Positions 27,436-35,995 of a stretch of DNA of 64,000 nt are shown here, piece after piece (position 1 is the stretch's first letter; each line of letters starts with the position of its first letter). A program made the position numbers and the translations under genes. This DNA is from Chloracidobacterium sp. (GTDB lineage Bacteria; Acidobacteriota; Blastocatellia; Pyrinomonadales; Pyrinomonadaceae): NCBI GenBank assembly GCA_016720705.1, contig JADKKB010000007.1, positions 2,232,001 through 2,296,000 of the forward strand, given 5' to 3'. The notes under the pieces are model-generated. The model ran no database searches. It had not been told where the DNA came from and worked only from the letters and a program-made list of their open reading frames with translations.

Positions 27436-28011
27436 CTAACCGTCGCCGGTGAATTGACCGCTGATCGTACTGTGGTACATCGGGTCGGCGTTGAGCGAAT
27501 CCTGAAGGGCATCGAGGAAGAAGGCAATATTGCTGTCATCGTGCGAGCGCATATTTTCTACGATCGAATAAGCGATTATCGCATTGGACCCGAATTCGAA
27601 TGACAACCGCGGCAACCCCGAATTGCGAGCGTAATACGCTTGAGCAATATAGCCCGCGGCCTCGTTGTCGATCCACGGCATAGACGAGCGTGTGAGGTCA
27701 AAGGAAGCGTGGACCGCCTCGTGACAGATCAAGGCGTTGAACAACCTAGAATATCGCGGATTACGGCCGAGGTAGAATGTGTTTGCGGCAAATCCGTGCG
27801 CGGTATCGGCGTGGGCGCTGTACATCGCAATATCGGTCGTAAAGTGGTTTTCGACTACGGCGAGACTGCCATCAGAGAGAGCATCGGCAACCGCTAAAAA
27901 ACTGTGCCCATTTACCGAGATCGTCGCACCGGATGTACCCGTAAAACTAAATCTGATCCGCTGAGCCTCGCTACTTCGCAGGATCGAGATCATTTGTTCT
28001 TTCGCGCCCAT
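27436..28011 (-). CDS. Small putative zinc metallopeptidase (HExxH)
   Basis: 191 residues, no signal peptide. The only recognisable feature is LICHEAVHASFD, an HExxH zinc motif (His97, Glu98, His101) on a predicted helix, with WIDNEAAGYIAQ 16 residues further where Glu117 could be the third ligand, as in gluzincins. Upstream are predicted beta strands, downstream a mostly helical end. I know no family that fits. It could be an effector-like or housekeeping mini-zincin; a structural, non-catalytic role is possible. It lies 63 bases downstream of the helicase gene's stop, on the same strand. Confidence 0.6.
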   Translation of the reverse strand: MGAKEQMISILRSSEAQRIRFSFTGTSGATISVNGHSFLAVADALSDGSLAVVENHFTTDIAMYSAHADTAHGFAANTFYLGRNPRYSRLFNALICHEAVHASFDLTRSSMPWIDNEAAGYIAQAYYARNSGLPRLSFEFGSNAIIAYSIVENMRSHDDSNIAFFLDALQDSLNADPMYHSTISGQFTGDG

Positions 28012-28074
28012 ATTTTAACACCTCGCGGCTTTCCGAAATGTTGACGACATCATATTAACTCTTTTGCGTATAGA

Positions 28075-30195
28075 CTAGTTAATAAATTCTTTGGTGCCGG
28101 ACGGGTTTAACAAGACCGGTGCGTCAAAAGCCGTTTGCTCTTCTTCGAGATCCCAGATCTCGTACAGCAGAGCAGGACACTCGGTGACGAACCGCGACGG
28201 TTTCTGCAGGACGGTCTGGCGATTATAGTCGGTCATCAGCAGCGGATAAGTCAGATATAGCTCGTCCTTGGCCCGCGTCATCGCGACGTACCAGAGGCGA
28301 CGCTCTTCCTCCTCGCTGTCGATCTCGCGAAGCGACTTGGGCGAAGGAAACTTGCCCTCGGCGGCCCAAATTATAAAGACCGCTTTCCACTCGAGTCCCT
28401 TTGCCTGATGGACGCTCGTTAAAGTTAACAGTTCGTCATCATCGCCGCCCGAGATGACCTCTTCGCCGACAAGCGGCGTTGGTTCCTTAAAACGCTCGGT
28501 CGAGAGCAAGGCGAGTTCAGACAGAAACTCCTCGGTCGAAGAGTAGCGATCGGCAAATGATGCAAGCCCTTTGAGGTCCTCGATGCGGGCCTCGGCATTC
28601 TCAAAGTTTTCGTGCAGATACTGCTCGTAGCCGCTCGTGAGGATGATTCCGATCTGCTTTGAAGGCCGCCCGCGATTTTCGTCGGCGACCAGCAATTCGA
28701 GCAGAGCGATAAATGCTTTCCAGGTCGCCTTTTCGCGCACGTTCGGCGGTGCAGAAATACGCGATGCTGAAAAATTACCGGGCAATGTGATCGACTCCGA
28801 GATCTCGCCGGTGTCCTGTAACAAGGCCGGTTCCGCCGTTTGCATCGTGTCATAGATGCGGTTTGCCGTCTTGTTGCCGATCCCGGGGATCATTTTTAGA
28901 ATGCGTTTCCAGGCGAGTTCATCGCGAGGATTGATGATGATGCGGAGGTACGAGATGACGTCCTTGATGTGAGCCTGTTCGAAAAATCGAACGCCCGACT
29001 GGACGCGGTACGGGATGTTTCGCCGCGAAAGTTCGAGTTGGAGTTCGATCGAATGGTAATGCGAACGGTACAGCACCGCCATATCCTCGAGGCTTGTCCC
29101 TTCGTCACGAAGTTCTAAGATCCTCGATGCAACAAACGCTGATTGCTGCTCGACGTCCGAACACGGCACCAACGCCGGCCTGATGTCACGCGAACGGCGG
29201 ACGGCGGTCAGAACCTTTGGAAACTGTTTGCGGTTGCACGCGATAGACGTATTGGCGAGTCCGAGGATCTCGGGCGTCGAACGATAGTTGGTCTCGAGCT
29301 TGAAAACCTGAGCGTCGGGGTAGCGTTTGGGAAACTCGTAGATATTCGAAAACTCGGCACCGCGCCATGCAAAGATCGACTGGGCGTCATCGCCGACGAC
29401 CATAACATTGCGATGCTTGACCGCCAAAAGGTCGATGATCTCTGCCTGAAGTCGGTTGGTGTCCTGATATTCGTCGACCAAGATATGCTGAAACTGTTCG
29501 GCGTAGAGATCGCCGATCGCCGGTTTTTCGACCAAAAGGCGCTTGACGTTGAGCAACAGGTCGTCGTAATCCATCACGTTTCGCTCTTGTTTGCGAGTCT
29601 GATAGAGCATAGCGACACGCTTGATCGGGGCGGTCAGCGGCTCGAAATACGGATACTTGAGCGCGACCACATCCTCGATGGCCATATCAGTATTATTCGC
29701 GTACGAGATGATGCCCAGTATCACCTCTGCCTTGGGGAAGCGTTGTGCCTTGGTGTCGACGCCCGCGTCGTCAACGCAGACGCTGATCAATTCGCGGGCG
29801 TCCTCGCTGTCGAGGATCGAATAGTTTTGGTCAAAGCCAATACTCACGGCGTGGCGGCGGAGTATCAGATTGGCGATCCGGTGAAATGTCCCGCCCCATA
29901 CGCGATGGACGTTGTTCGATCCGGTCAGAGACTCAACTCGACGGAGCATCTCGCGGGCCGCCCGATTGGTAAATGTCGCAAGCAGAATGCTCTGCGGCGA
30001 GACGCCCTGCTCGATCAGATACGCGACGCGGTAAGTGATCGCACGCGTTTTGCCCGTGCCCGCACCCGCAACGACCAATGCCGCCTTGGGCGGAGCAGTA
30101 ACGACGCGAAACTGCTCGTCGTTGAGTTCGCTTTTATATCGTGTTAACCGCTCGGGCAGGGCCGATCGATCTCGTTTTATGACGTAGCGTGCCAT
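28075..30195 (-). CDS. UvrD/PcrA/Rep-type superfamily 1 DNA helicase
   Basis: 706 residues, near the usual UvrD/PcrA length. SF1A motifs are complete: motif I VVAGAGTGKTRAI, Ia ATFTNRAAREM, II HILVDEYQDTN, III VVGDDAQSIFAWRGA, IV KLETNYRSTPEIL, V LTSVHQAKGLEW and VI RRLWYVAMTRAKDELYL. It unwinds DNA 3'-5' in repair or replication restart. Which of UvrD, PcrA or Rep it is cannot be settled from the motifs. The ATG is at 30195. Confidence 0.95.
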   Translation of the reverse strand: MARYVIKRDRSALPERLTRYKSELNDEQFRVVTAPPKAALVVAGAGTGKTRAITYRVAYLIEQGVSPQSILLATFTNRAAREMLRRVESLTGSNNVHRVWGGTFHRIANLILRRHAVSIGFDQNYSILDSEDARELISVCVDDAGVDTKAQRFPKAEVILGIISYANNTDMAIEDVVALKYPYFEPLTAPIKRVAMLYQTRKQERNVMDYDDLLLNVKRLLVEKPAIGDLYAEQFQHILVDEYQDTNRLQAEIIDLLAVKHRNVMVVGDDAQSIFAWRGAEFSNIYEFPKRYPDAQVFKLETNYRSTPEILGLANTSIACNRKQFPKVLTAVRRSRDIRPALVPCSDVEQQSAFVASRILELRDEGTSLEDMAVLYRSHYHSIELQLELSRRNIPYRVQSGVRFFEQAHIKDVISYLRIIINPRDELAWKRILKMIPGIGNKTANRIYDTMQTAEPALLQDTGEISESITLPGNFSASRISAPPNVREKATWKAFIALLELLVADENRGRPSKQIGIILTSGYEQYLHENFENAEARIEDLKGLASFADRYSSTEEFLSELALLSTERFKEPTPLVGEEVISGGDDDELLTLTSVHQAKGLEWKAVFIIWAAEGKFPSPKSLREIDSEEEERRLWYVAMTRAKDELYLTYPLLMTDYNRQTVLQKPSRFVTECPALLYEIWDLEEEQTAFDAPVLLNPSGTKEFIN

Positions 30196-30369
30196 CGTTT
30201 CATTTATAACACGCTATCCCGTATATTAAAAGCGCATCAGATCTTTGAATTGTCGATTTCGATGCCAGTGTGCACTGCGACGAGCTCACTCAATTTCGGA
30301 GGCCGAGCGGAAACCTAGAGATCGCCGATATACTTGCTCAAATCTTCGCAGCACAGCATAATACTGAGA

Positions 30370-30735
30370 ATGAAAAAGGCGCAGATCATTAAAACTTCGA
30401 TCAAATTATTTGTTATCGCCGCAGTGTCGGCGGTCGGCATCATTAGTTTGGGTTCGGCTCGGACGTATGCGAGCTTGGGTTCGACCGGTTCGGCGGGGCC
30501 GAGAGCACTGTATGTACAGAATTGTGCGAAGTGCCACGGGGCAGATGGCCGGGCGGACACACCGAAAGGCCGCGAGGTCGATGCCGATGACCTGACGAGT
30601 TCGGCGACAAAGCGAGCCAGCACCGCCAAGCTACTCCGCGTGATCACCAAGGGAAAAGGCGATATGCCTAGCTTTGCTAAAAAACTCACGGCGGAGCAGA
30701 TCCGTCAGATCTCTCGCTACATCCGAACGCTCTAG
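30370..30735 (+). CDS. Secreted class I cytochrome c
   Basis: 121 residues from ATG 30370. A signal peptide (about 1-33, MKKAQ start, ending GSARTYA) is followed by one haem-binding site CAKCHGADG and, near the end, KGDMPSFAKKL whose Met is the likely axial ligand, then ISRYIRTL. The domain is about 80 residues, as in small mono-haem cytochromes that carry electrons in the periplasm. No oxidase or dehydrogenase gene is near, so its partner is unknown. It converges on the SIMPL gene (30 bases apart). Confidence 0.9.
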   Translation: MKKAQIIKTSIKLFVIAAVSAVGIISLGSARTYASLGSTGSAGPRALYVQNCAKCHGADGRADTPKGREVDADDLTSSATKRASTAKLLRVITKGKGDMPSFAKKLTAEQIRQISRYIRTL

Positions 30736-30765
30736 AGCGTCGTCGGCAAATCGCGAAATTTCTCG

Positions 30766-31503
30766 TCAACGCACGGCGAAACTCACATTGACTACTGCCG
30801 TCATATCCTTTTCGATGGTCGATGTGTCGTAGGTGCCGTAGTCGGAAACGTCTGTAGAATCGGCCGCGGTGATCTGCAGCACACCCATTTTGGCTGATTT
30901 GACCGAGCCGATTGAGTTGCCTGTGCTTGACGCGATCCGCTCGGCTCTTTCCTTTGCGTCCTTTGACGCCTCACCCAACATCTCGATCTTAAGATCACCG
31001 ATCTTGGTGTAATAATATTGAGGCGACTTGGACTCGACCAAAATGCCCTGATCGATCAATTCTGTCGCCTCCCGCGAGATCTGAGCGATCTTTTGTACAT
31101 CGACGGATCTGACCTCGATCTGCTGTGTGAGTTGGTACCCGATTATCTCCTGAGTTTCGCCTCCGTTTGCATCCTGACGCTTTACGGCAGTCGTCGTGAT
31201 CGACGATACGGTCAATTGCTCCTCAGGAATGCCTTTGCCGATCAGATATTGCTTCAGCTTGGGCACATTGGCAGAAAGCGTTCGATATGCGTCGCTCAAC
31301 TGCGGGGCCTCGGCGGAGATACCGGCACTCCAAACGACAAGATCGGACGAGATGCGGCGTTTTGCTGAACCGGTCACGGTGATCGATTCGTCGCCGCGCT
31401 TTGAGGTCGAATAAAACCATCCGAAGATCAACGACGACAGTATCAATCCGATCGCCAGAGCAACCCCCGAATTAAACCAACGATTTTTGCGTTCGTCACT
31501 CAT
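30766..31503 (-). CDS. SIMPL (DUF541) domain protein, membrane anchored
   Basis: 245 residues. One N-terminal transmembrane helix (about 12-30) leads into the SIMPL domain: ITVTGSAKRRISSDLVVWSAGI, LTVSSITTTAVKRQD, YQLTQQIEVRS, then AKERAERIASSTGNSIGSV. Family members form large oligomers on the envelope and some respond to oxidative stress. GGAGG lies seven bases before ATG 31503. Function unknown beyond that. Confidence 0.88.
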   Translation of the reverse strand: MSDERKNRWFNSGVALAIGLILSSLIFGWFYSTSKRGDESITVTGSAKRRISSDLVVWSAGISAEAPQLSDAYRTLSANVPKLKQYLIGKGIPEEQLTVSSITTTAVKRQDANGGETQEIIGYQLTQQIEVRSVDVQKIAQISREATELIDQGILVESKSPQYYYTKIGDLKIEMLGEASKDAKERAERIASSTGNSIGSVKSAKMGVLQITAADSTDVSDYGTYDTSTIEKDMTAVVNVSFAVR

Positions 31504-31680
31504 TTCAATCCTCCCCGAAAATAATGCTGTTCAAGCTCATCATACACCTATTTGATCTAGTGCAAAGTAATTAATTCGGCGTGCGGTAGCCGGTGTTCCG
31601 AAATGCGTCGGGTTTGCAAATAGAGCCTCGTAAAGTTAGGATTGGGTACTTGCAGTAACAACATTTGAGGAAATAACGCA

Positions 31681-31986
31681 ATGAAATTACCAGGTGGAAT
31701 GGATCTAGGGTCGATGATGCGTCAGGCCCAGGAAATGCAGGCGAAAATGGGCGCCGAAATGAAGCAGATGATCGTCGAGGCTGCTGCCGGCGGCGGTGCC
31801 GTGACGGTCAAGATGCGGGGCGATTTTGAGGTGATCAGCGTGACATTCTCGCCGGACCTTATCAAAGACGGCGATGTCGAGATGATACAGGATCTGACGG
31901 TTGCCGCTCTCAACGAAGGCCGCCGAAAAGTCGAAGAATCGCTCAAAGGTAAGCTGGGCGGAATGCTCCCGCCGGGACTGATGTAA
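31681..31986 (+). CDS. ybaB: YbaB/EbfC nucleoid-associated protein
   Basis: 101 residues. The helical start carries Met and Gln repeats (MMRQAQEMQAKMGAEMKQM) and is followed by AAAGGGAVTVKMRGDFEVISVTF and LTVAALNEGRRKVEESLKGK, the standard YbaB strand-helix arrangement. It binds DNA as a dimer. GAGG lies upstream of ATG 31681. recR follows after five bases, the conserved ybaB-recR pair. Confidence 0.96.
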   Translation: MKLPGGMDLGSMMRQAQEMQAKMGAEMKQMIVEAAAGGGAVTVKMRGDFEVISVTFSPDLIKDGDVEMIQDLTVAALNEGRRKVEESLKGKLGGMLPPGLM

Positions 31987-31991
31987 ATTAA

Positions 31992-32606
31992 ATGCTTGAT
32001 TACTCAGAACCGGTCGCCAAGCTGATCGACGAATTTAAGCGACTGCCCGGCGTCGGGCAAAAGTCAGCCCAGCGATTGGCTTTCTACATTTTGCGGAGGC
32101 CGATGCCGGAGGTCGAGCAGTTTGCGAATGCTCTCCGCGAGGTTAAGGAAAAGATCGTATTTTGCTCGGTCTGCAATAACCTGACGGATGTGGATCCGTG
32201 TCTTTACTGCGCCAATCCAAAGCGTGACCGTTCGATCATATGCATTGTCGAGGAGCCGTATAATTTGGTCGCAGTCGAAAAAACGCGGTCATTTCGCGGC
32301 TTGTACCACATCATCCACGGATCGCTGTCGCCGCTGCGAGGCATAGGGCCGGACGAATTAATGCTCGCCAACCTCATTCCACGGTTGCGACCTGAAAATA
32401 ACGAGGGCGTTGAGATCGCCGAGGTGATCGTCGCGACAAACCCAACGACCGAGGGCGAAGCGACAGCAAATTACATTGCCCGTTTGCTCAAACCACTCGG
32501 CGTGCGTGTAACGCGGATCGCGATGGGTATGCCGGTCGGAGCGGACATCGAGTTTGTCGATGAAGTGACGATGGACAAGGCACTGACCAATCGCCACGAT
32601 ATGTAG
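31992..32606 (+). CDS. recR: Recombination mediator protein RecR
   Basis: 204 residues, standard length. The N-terminal helix-hairpin-helix is at RLPGVGQKSAQRLAFYIL, the zinc finger at CSVCNNLTDVDPCLYC, then a Toprim domain with ICIVEEPYNLVAVE and VIVATNPTTEGEATANYIA, and the Walker-B-like C-terminus. It acts with RecO and RecF to load RecA on gapped DNA. It is coupled to ybaB and ends at a bidirectional terminator. Confidence 0.97.
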   Translation: MLDYSEPVAKLIDEFKRLPGVGQKSAQRLAFYILRRPMPEVEQFANALREVKEKIVFCSVCNNLTDVDPCLYCANPKRDRSIICIVEEPYNLVAVEKTRSFRGLYHIIHGSLSPLRGIGPDELMLANLIPRLRPENNEGVEIAEVIVATNPTTEGEATANYIARLLKPLGVRVTRIAMGMPVGADIEFVDEVTMDKALTNRHDM

Positions 32607-32623
32607 TCGGCGGATCGGATATG

Positions 32624-32660
32624 AAAAGGGCGGCTTGGAAAGTTTCCAAGCCGCCCTTTT
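32624..32660. terminator. Bidirectional terminator between recR and the PRTase gene
   Basis: An almost perfect 18-base inverted repeat (32624-32641 with 32643-32660) with an A-run on the left and a T-run on the right. The apex pairs are unlikely to form, leaving about 15-16 paired bases. It serves two converging genes. Confidence 0.9.
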
Positions 32661-32680
32661 TAATTTAATGTGTGGAGTTA

Positions 32681-33295
32681 CTAGAATCGCACCTTCAACT
32701 CGGTCGCGTCCGATGCACTCTTAGAACGCTTCCATTCCTCCTCGGTGTCGTAAAAATTCACGTCAAAGTTTAAGAGACTCTTGAGCGGGATGCCGTCAAA
32801 CTCATTCGGAGCTCCTTCAAATTTGGCGATAGTGCCGATGCCAATGACGTCGGCCCCGAGTTCGCGTACAAGGTCGATCGTCTCTTGAATCGCCCGGCCG
32901 GAACGAATAATGTCATCGACGATGATCGCCGGATAGATATCACCCTGACTGATAAATTGGCGAAACTGCCGTTTACCTTGTTCCATTTCGGCCCAATATA
33001 TCTGATGAGCACCTAGCGCCTCGCGGATGCCGAATGCGACCATTATGCCGCCCGGACTCGGGCTGATGATCGAGATCTCCGGCAAACGGCTTGCGATCAT
33101 CTTCTCCATTCGAAACAAACGGCTGAGGCCCACTGACAGCACACGGGCGTTGTCGTAATACCTGAATGCCAGCGGCATCTGAAAGTAATGGGACGCGTGT
33201 TTGCCGTTCGGGTAAACAAAATGTCCGCGTTGGTAAGCACCGGTATCCGTGAGGATCTTCATCACGGACTCGGGCGATGGAACGAGATCAACCAT
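32681..33295 (-). CDS. pyrE: Orotate phosphoribosyltransferase-like protein
   Basis: 204 residues. The PRPP-binding loop is AIIVDDIIRSGRAIQET (the acidic pair then SGRA), and YPNGKHASHYFQM near the N-terminus matches the OPRT entrance loop (GxHxxxY). SPSPGGIMVAFGIREAL is the hood and first active-site strand. This fits orotate PRTase, which attaches orotate to PRPP in pyrimidine synthesis. The C-terminus has an extra 25 residues. AGGAG lies before ATG 33295. A PRTase of a different base is the alternative, since no other pyr gene is near. Confidence 0.8.
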   Translation of the reverse strand: MVDLVPSPESVMKILTDTGAYQRGHFVYPNGKHASHYFQMPLAFRYYDNARVLSVGLSRLFRMEKMIASRLPEISIISPSPGGIMVAFGIREALGAHQIYWAEMEQGKRQFRQFISQGDIYPAIIVDDIIRSGRAIQETIDLVRELGADVIGIGTIAKFEGAPNEFDGIPLKSLLNFDVNFYDTEEEWKRSKSASDATELKVRF

Positions 33296-33367
33296 AAAAT
33301 TCTCCTATAAATTGCAATTGTTGGTAAATGAAATGATATCTAATAGTAAGCACCGCAGACGCTATTA

Positions 33368-33817
33368 TCAACTTTCAGTCCGTAAAATTTCCCGAATGAG
33401 GTTCTGTTGACCGACATTCATCGCGGCCGGGAGGTCCTCGGCGGTAAACCAACCGAGGCTAACTATCTCGCGACTGAGCACCGTCGGATCACCGACGGGG
33501 CGGGCTAGAAATAGTATCTCGACGTGGCGTTTCAGCGTGCGGATGCGGTACAACCTGACATCCGTGAGTTCGATGCCCGTTTCCTCAGCGACCTCGCGGC
33601 GGAGAGCGTCTTCGGGTTGCTCACCAAAGCCTATAAAGCCGCCCGGAATCCCCCAACCCGACGCCGGACGGAGCACGTGATCGAGCAGCAGCACCTGCCC
33701 CGCGTCGTTAGTGATAACGGCCGCCACTGAGACGGTGAATGTCCGCTGCGAGATGCGTGTGATGCGTGTGCGAAGCCAAGCGGGGAGAAGTCTCCAGATC
33801 TTACCTAACAGATTCAT
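33368..33817 (-). CDS. NUDIX hydrolase
   Basis: 149 residues from ATG 33817. The Nudix box reads GGFIGFGEQPEDALRREVAEETGI, matching GX5EX7REUXEEXGU, so Mg-dependent pyrophosphohydrolase activity is expected. The first 25 residues are basic and hydrophobic (LLGKIWRLLPAWLRTRI), perhaps membrane associated. The substrate, a nucleoside diphosphate derivative, cannot be told. It lies 70 bases upstream of the PRTase start on the same strand. Confidence 0.92.
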   Translation of the reverse strand: MNLLGKIWRLLPAWLRTRITRISQRTFTVSVAAVITNDAGQVLLLDHVLRPASGWGIPGGFIGFGEQPEDALRREVAEETGIELTDVRLYRIRTLKRHVEILFLARPVGDPTVLSREIVSLGWFTAEDLPAAMNVGQQNLIREILRTES

Positions 33818-33948
33818 ATAAATTAATTTGGCCGGGCCGTCATCAAATTGGAAAAACAACAGTGTTGTTAATGTTTAAAACATATAGGCTGAGAAACCAT
33901 CGGCCGTTGTTGAAGTAATTTTCTCCATCTCGTACAACGCACGGATAT

Positions 33949-35925
33949 ATGAAGCGATCAATTATCTCCCGAATTTTGCTGTCCGCCGCATTTCTAAGCT
34001 TAACAGGTGCCGTCTTTGGCCAGACATCGGCGGCCTCAGCGGACGTCGCCGCATCATTCAGTCGATTCGAACTAACGCGGGCGACGATCGCGGACACCGG
34101 AAACGGAAGTCGGCAGATCAAGTTTAGCGGAGATCGGGCGATCACGGTAGAACTGACGCCGCACGATCTAAGGATTGCCGGATCACGCAGCGAAAATACG
34201 GGCATAGACGGCAGGGTTCCGCAACCGCTCGCGGCTATCAGCACATATACGGGAACGGGCGTCGGCGGCGTTTCTGCACGAATAAATTTTAACGGCGGTG
34301 TGTTTGAGGGGTTTCTCAACGTCAACGGCGAAATTCTTTTCATTGAGCCCGCGAGCCGCTATTCAAAGTCGTCTAATGCCGCGGAGTACGTCATATATCG
34401 GGCAGAAGACGCGATCGCTCGCAGTCCGATATCGTGCGGGTCAAAACTCGGCGACAAGATCGGCTCTCTGATGCCCGTAGTGCAAACGGCCCAAAGCTCC
34501 GTTGCAATCAAAAGGATCGAACTCGCCACGGAAGCCGACCTGGAATACGTTTCGACACTCGGCGGCATTGCTCAGGCAAATAACGAGATCCTGGGCATAC
34601 TGAATACGATCGAAGGGCTCTACGCGAATGAATTAAACCTGACGATCAAGGTCGTGTACCAGCATACCTGGACGGTCGCGGACCCGTTTGCCAGCGTTAA
34701 TTCTGAGACGGCGGTGCGTAATTTTCAAGCACATTGGAATTCTAACTTTCCGCTTTCGGAATATCCGCGTGACGCCGCTCACCTGTTTTCGGGCAAGTCG
34801 AATCTGCAATCGCAGGGTTGGGCGTTTATCGGTGCGACGTGCCGCAGGCCGGCCGATGCTTACGGTATGAGCGGCTACGTGAACTGGGCTCCGGCAAAGT
34901 ATCTGATCACTGCCCACGAACTCGGGCACAACCTCGGTGCCAACCACGTCGAGGCGGCACAGAACTGCGGCAATTCGCTGATGAACGCGCAATTGAGCGG
35001 CGACACGCCGATGTCATTTTGCCAATATTCTCGCGACGAGATCGGAACCTATATTGACACGAATGGTAGTTGCATCACCTCCGCCAACAAGTGTGCCTTT
35101 GATTTTGAAGGTGACGGCAAGTCGGACATCTCGATCTTTCGGCCGTCGGGCGGCGAATGGTGGTATCAACGAAGCAGCGATGGCGGCAACTCGGCGTCGC
35201 GATTCGGTACACAAAGCGATGTTTTGATACCGGCCGACCTGACCGGTGACGGTAAAAGCGATATTGCCTTTTTTAGGCCATCGACGGGATTTTGGTACGT
35301 ACTTCGCAGTGAGGATCAGTCGTTTTACGCGGTGCCCTTTGGAATGGCGGGTGATGTGCCCGTTCCGGCCGACTTTGACGGTGACCAAAAAGCGGACATC
35401 GCGATATTTCGCCCGTCGACGCAGACGTGGTTTGTGCAACGATCATCCGGAGGCACCGATATTATCGGTTTTGGTTCGAACGGCGACAAGCCGGTAGTCG
35501 GCGATTATGACGGTGACGGCAAGGCCGATATTGCCGTTTTTCGCAACAATGCCGGCATCGGCGAATGGTGGATCAGACGAAGTTCAGATGCGGGTGTTAC
35601 TGCCGCACAGTTTGGATCAGCGACAGACAAAACTGTCCAAGGCGATTACACGGGCGACGGCAAGGCAGACATCGCTCTTTGGAGGCCGTCGAACGGCTTA
35701 TGGTATATCCTGCGGAGTGAAGATCGGACATTTTACGCGTTTCCATTCGGTTCGAACGGGGATGTGCCGGTCGCCGGAGATTATGATGGTGACGGCCGTA
35801 CGGATGCGGCGGTTTTCAGGCCATCAAATTCGACCTGGTACGCCGCTCGCTCCACAGCGGGAACACTCATACAACAGTTCGGCCAAGTAGGTGATGTGCC
35901 GATCGCAAACGCGTTTGTTAGGTGA
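33949..35925 (+). CDS. Secreted M12-type (reprolysin-like) metalloprotease with C-terminal FG-GAP cassette
   Basis: 658 residues. A signal peptide (1-25, ending AVFGQT) and a pro-region (to about 180) precede a metzincin catalytic domain: HELGHNLGANH (His323, Glu324, His327, third His333) and the Met-turn SLMNA (Met345). Cysteines near the site suggest disulphides. The last 280 residues are six FG-GAP blades ending VGDVPIANAFVR. The protease would be active outside the cell, with the blades binding a substrate or the surface. Its architecture matches the Pyrinomonadaceae-type secreted peptidases. Confidence 0.93.
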   Translation: MKRSIISRILLSAAFLSLTGAVFGQTSAASADVAASFSRFELTRATIADTGNGSRQIKFSGDRAITVELTPHDLRIAGSRSENTGIDGRVPQPLAAISTYTGTGVGGVSARINFNGGVFEGFLNVNGEILFIEPASRYSKSSNAAEYVIYRAEDAIARSPISCGSKLGDKIGSLMPVVQTAQSSVAIKRIELATEADLEYVSTLGGIAQANNEILGILNTIEGLYANELNLTIKVVYQHTWTVADPFASVNSETAVRNFQAHWNSNFPLSEYPRDAAHLFSGKSNLQSQGWAFIGATCRRPADAYGMSGYVNWAPAKYLITAHELGHNLGANHVEAAQNCGNSLMNAQLSGDTPMSFCQYSRDEIGTYIDTNGSCITSANKCAFDFEGDGKSDISIFRPSGGEWWYQRSSDGGNSASRFGTQSDVLIPADLTGDGKSDIAFFRPSTGFWYVLRSEDQSFYAVPFGMAGDVPVPADFDGDQKADIAIFRPSTQTWFVQRSSGGTDIIGFGSNGDKPVVGDYDGDGKADIAVFRNNAGIGEWWIRRSSDAGVTAAQFGSATDKTVQGDYTGDGKADIALWRPSNGLWYILRSEDRTFYAFPFGSNGDVPVAGDYDGDGRTDAAVFRPSNSTWYAARSTAGTLIQQFGQVGDVPIANAFVR

Positions 35926-35942
35926 GCATTCGCGAATGCAAT

Positions 35943-35977
35943 AAAAAAGGGAACTCCGGATCGGGGTTCCCTTTTTT
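35943..35977. terminator. Bidirectional terminator between the M12 and M4 peptidase genes
   Basis: A 12-base-pair stem (AAAAAAGGGAAC at 35943-35954 with GTTCCCTTTTTT at 35966-35977) between converging genes, T-run on each strand. Confidence 0.9.
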
Positions 35978-35995
35978 GCATCATCAAGCAAGTTT

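Noticed and set aside
29143..30147. 334-codon open frame on the plus strand
   Set aside because: Antisense shadow of the UvrD-type helicase; no motifs or ribosome site.
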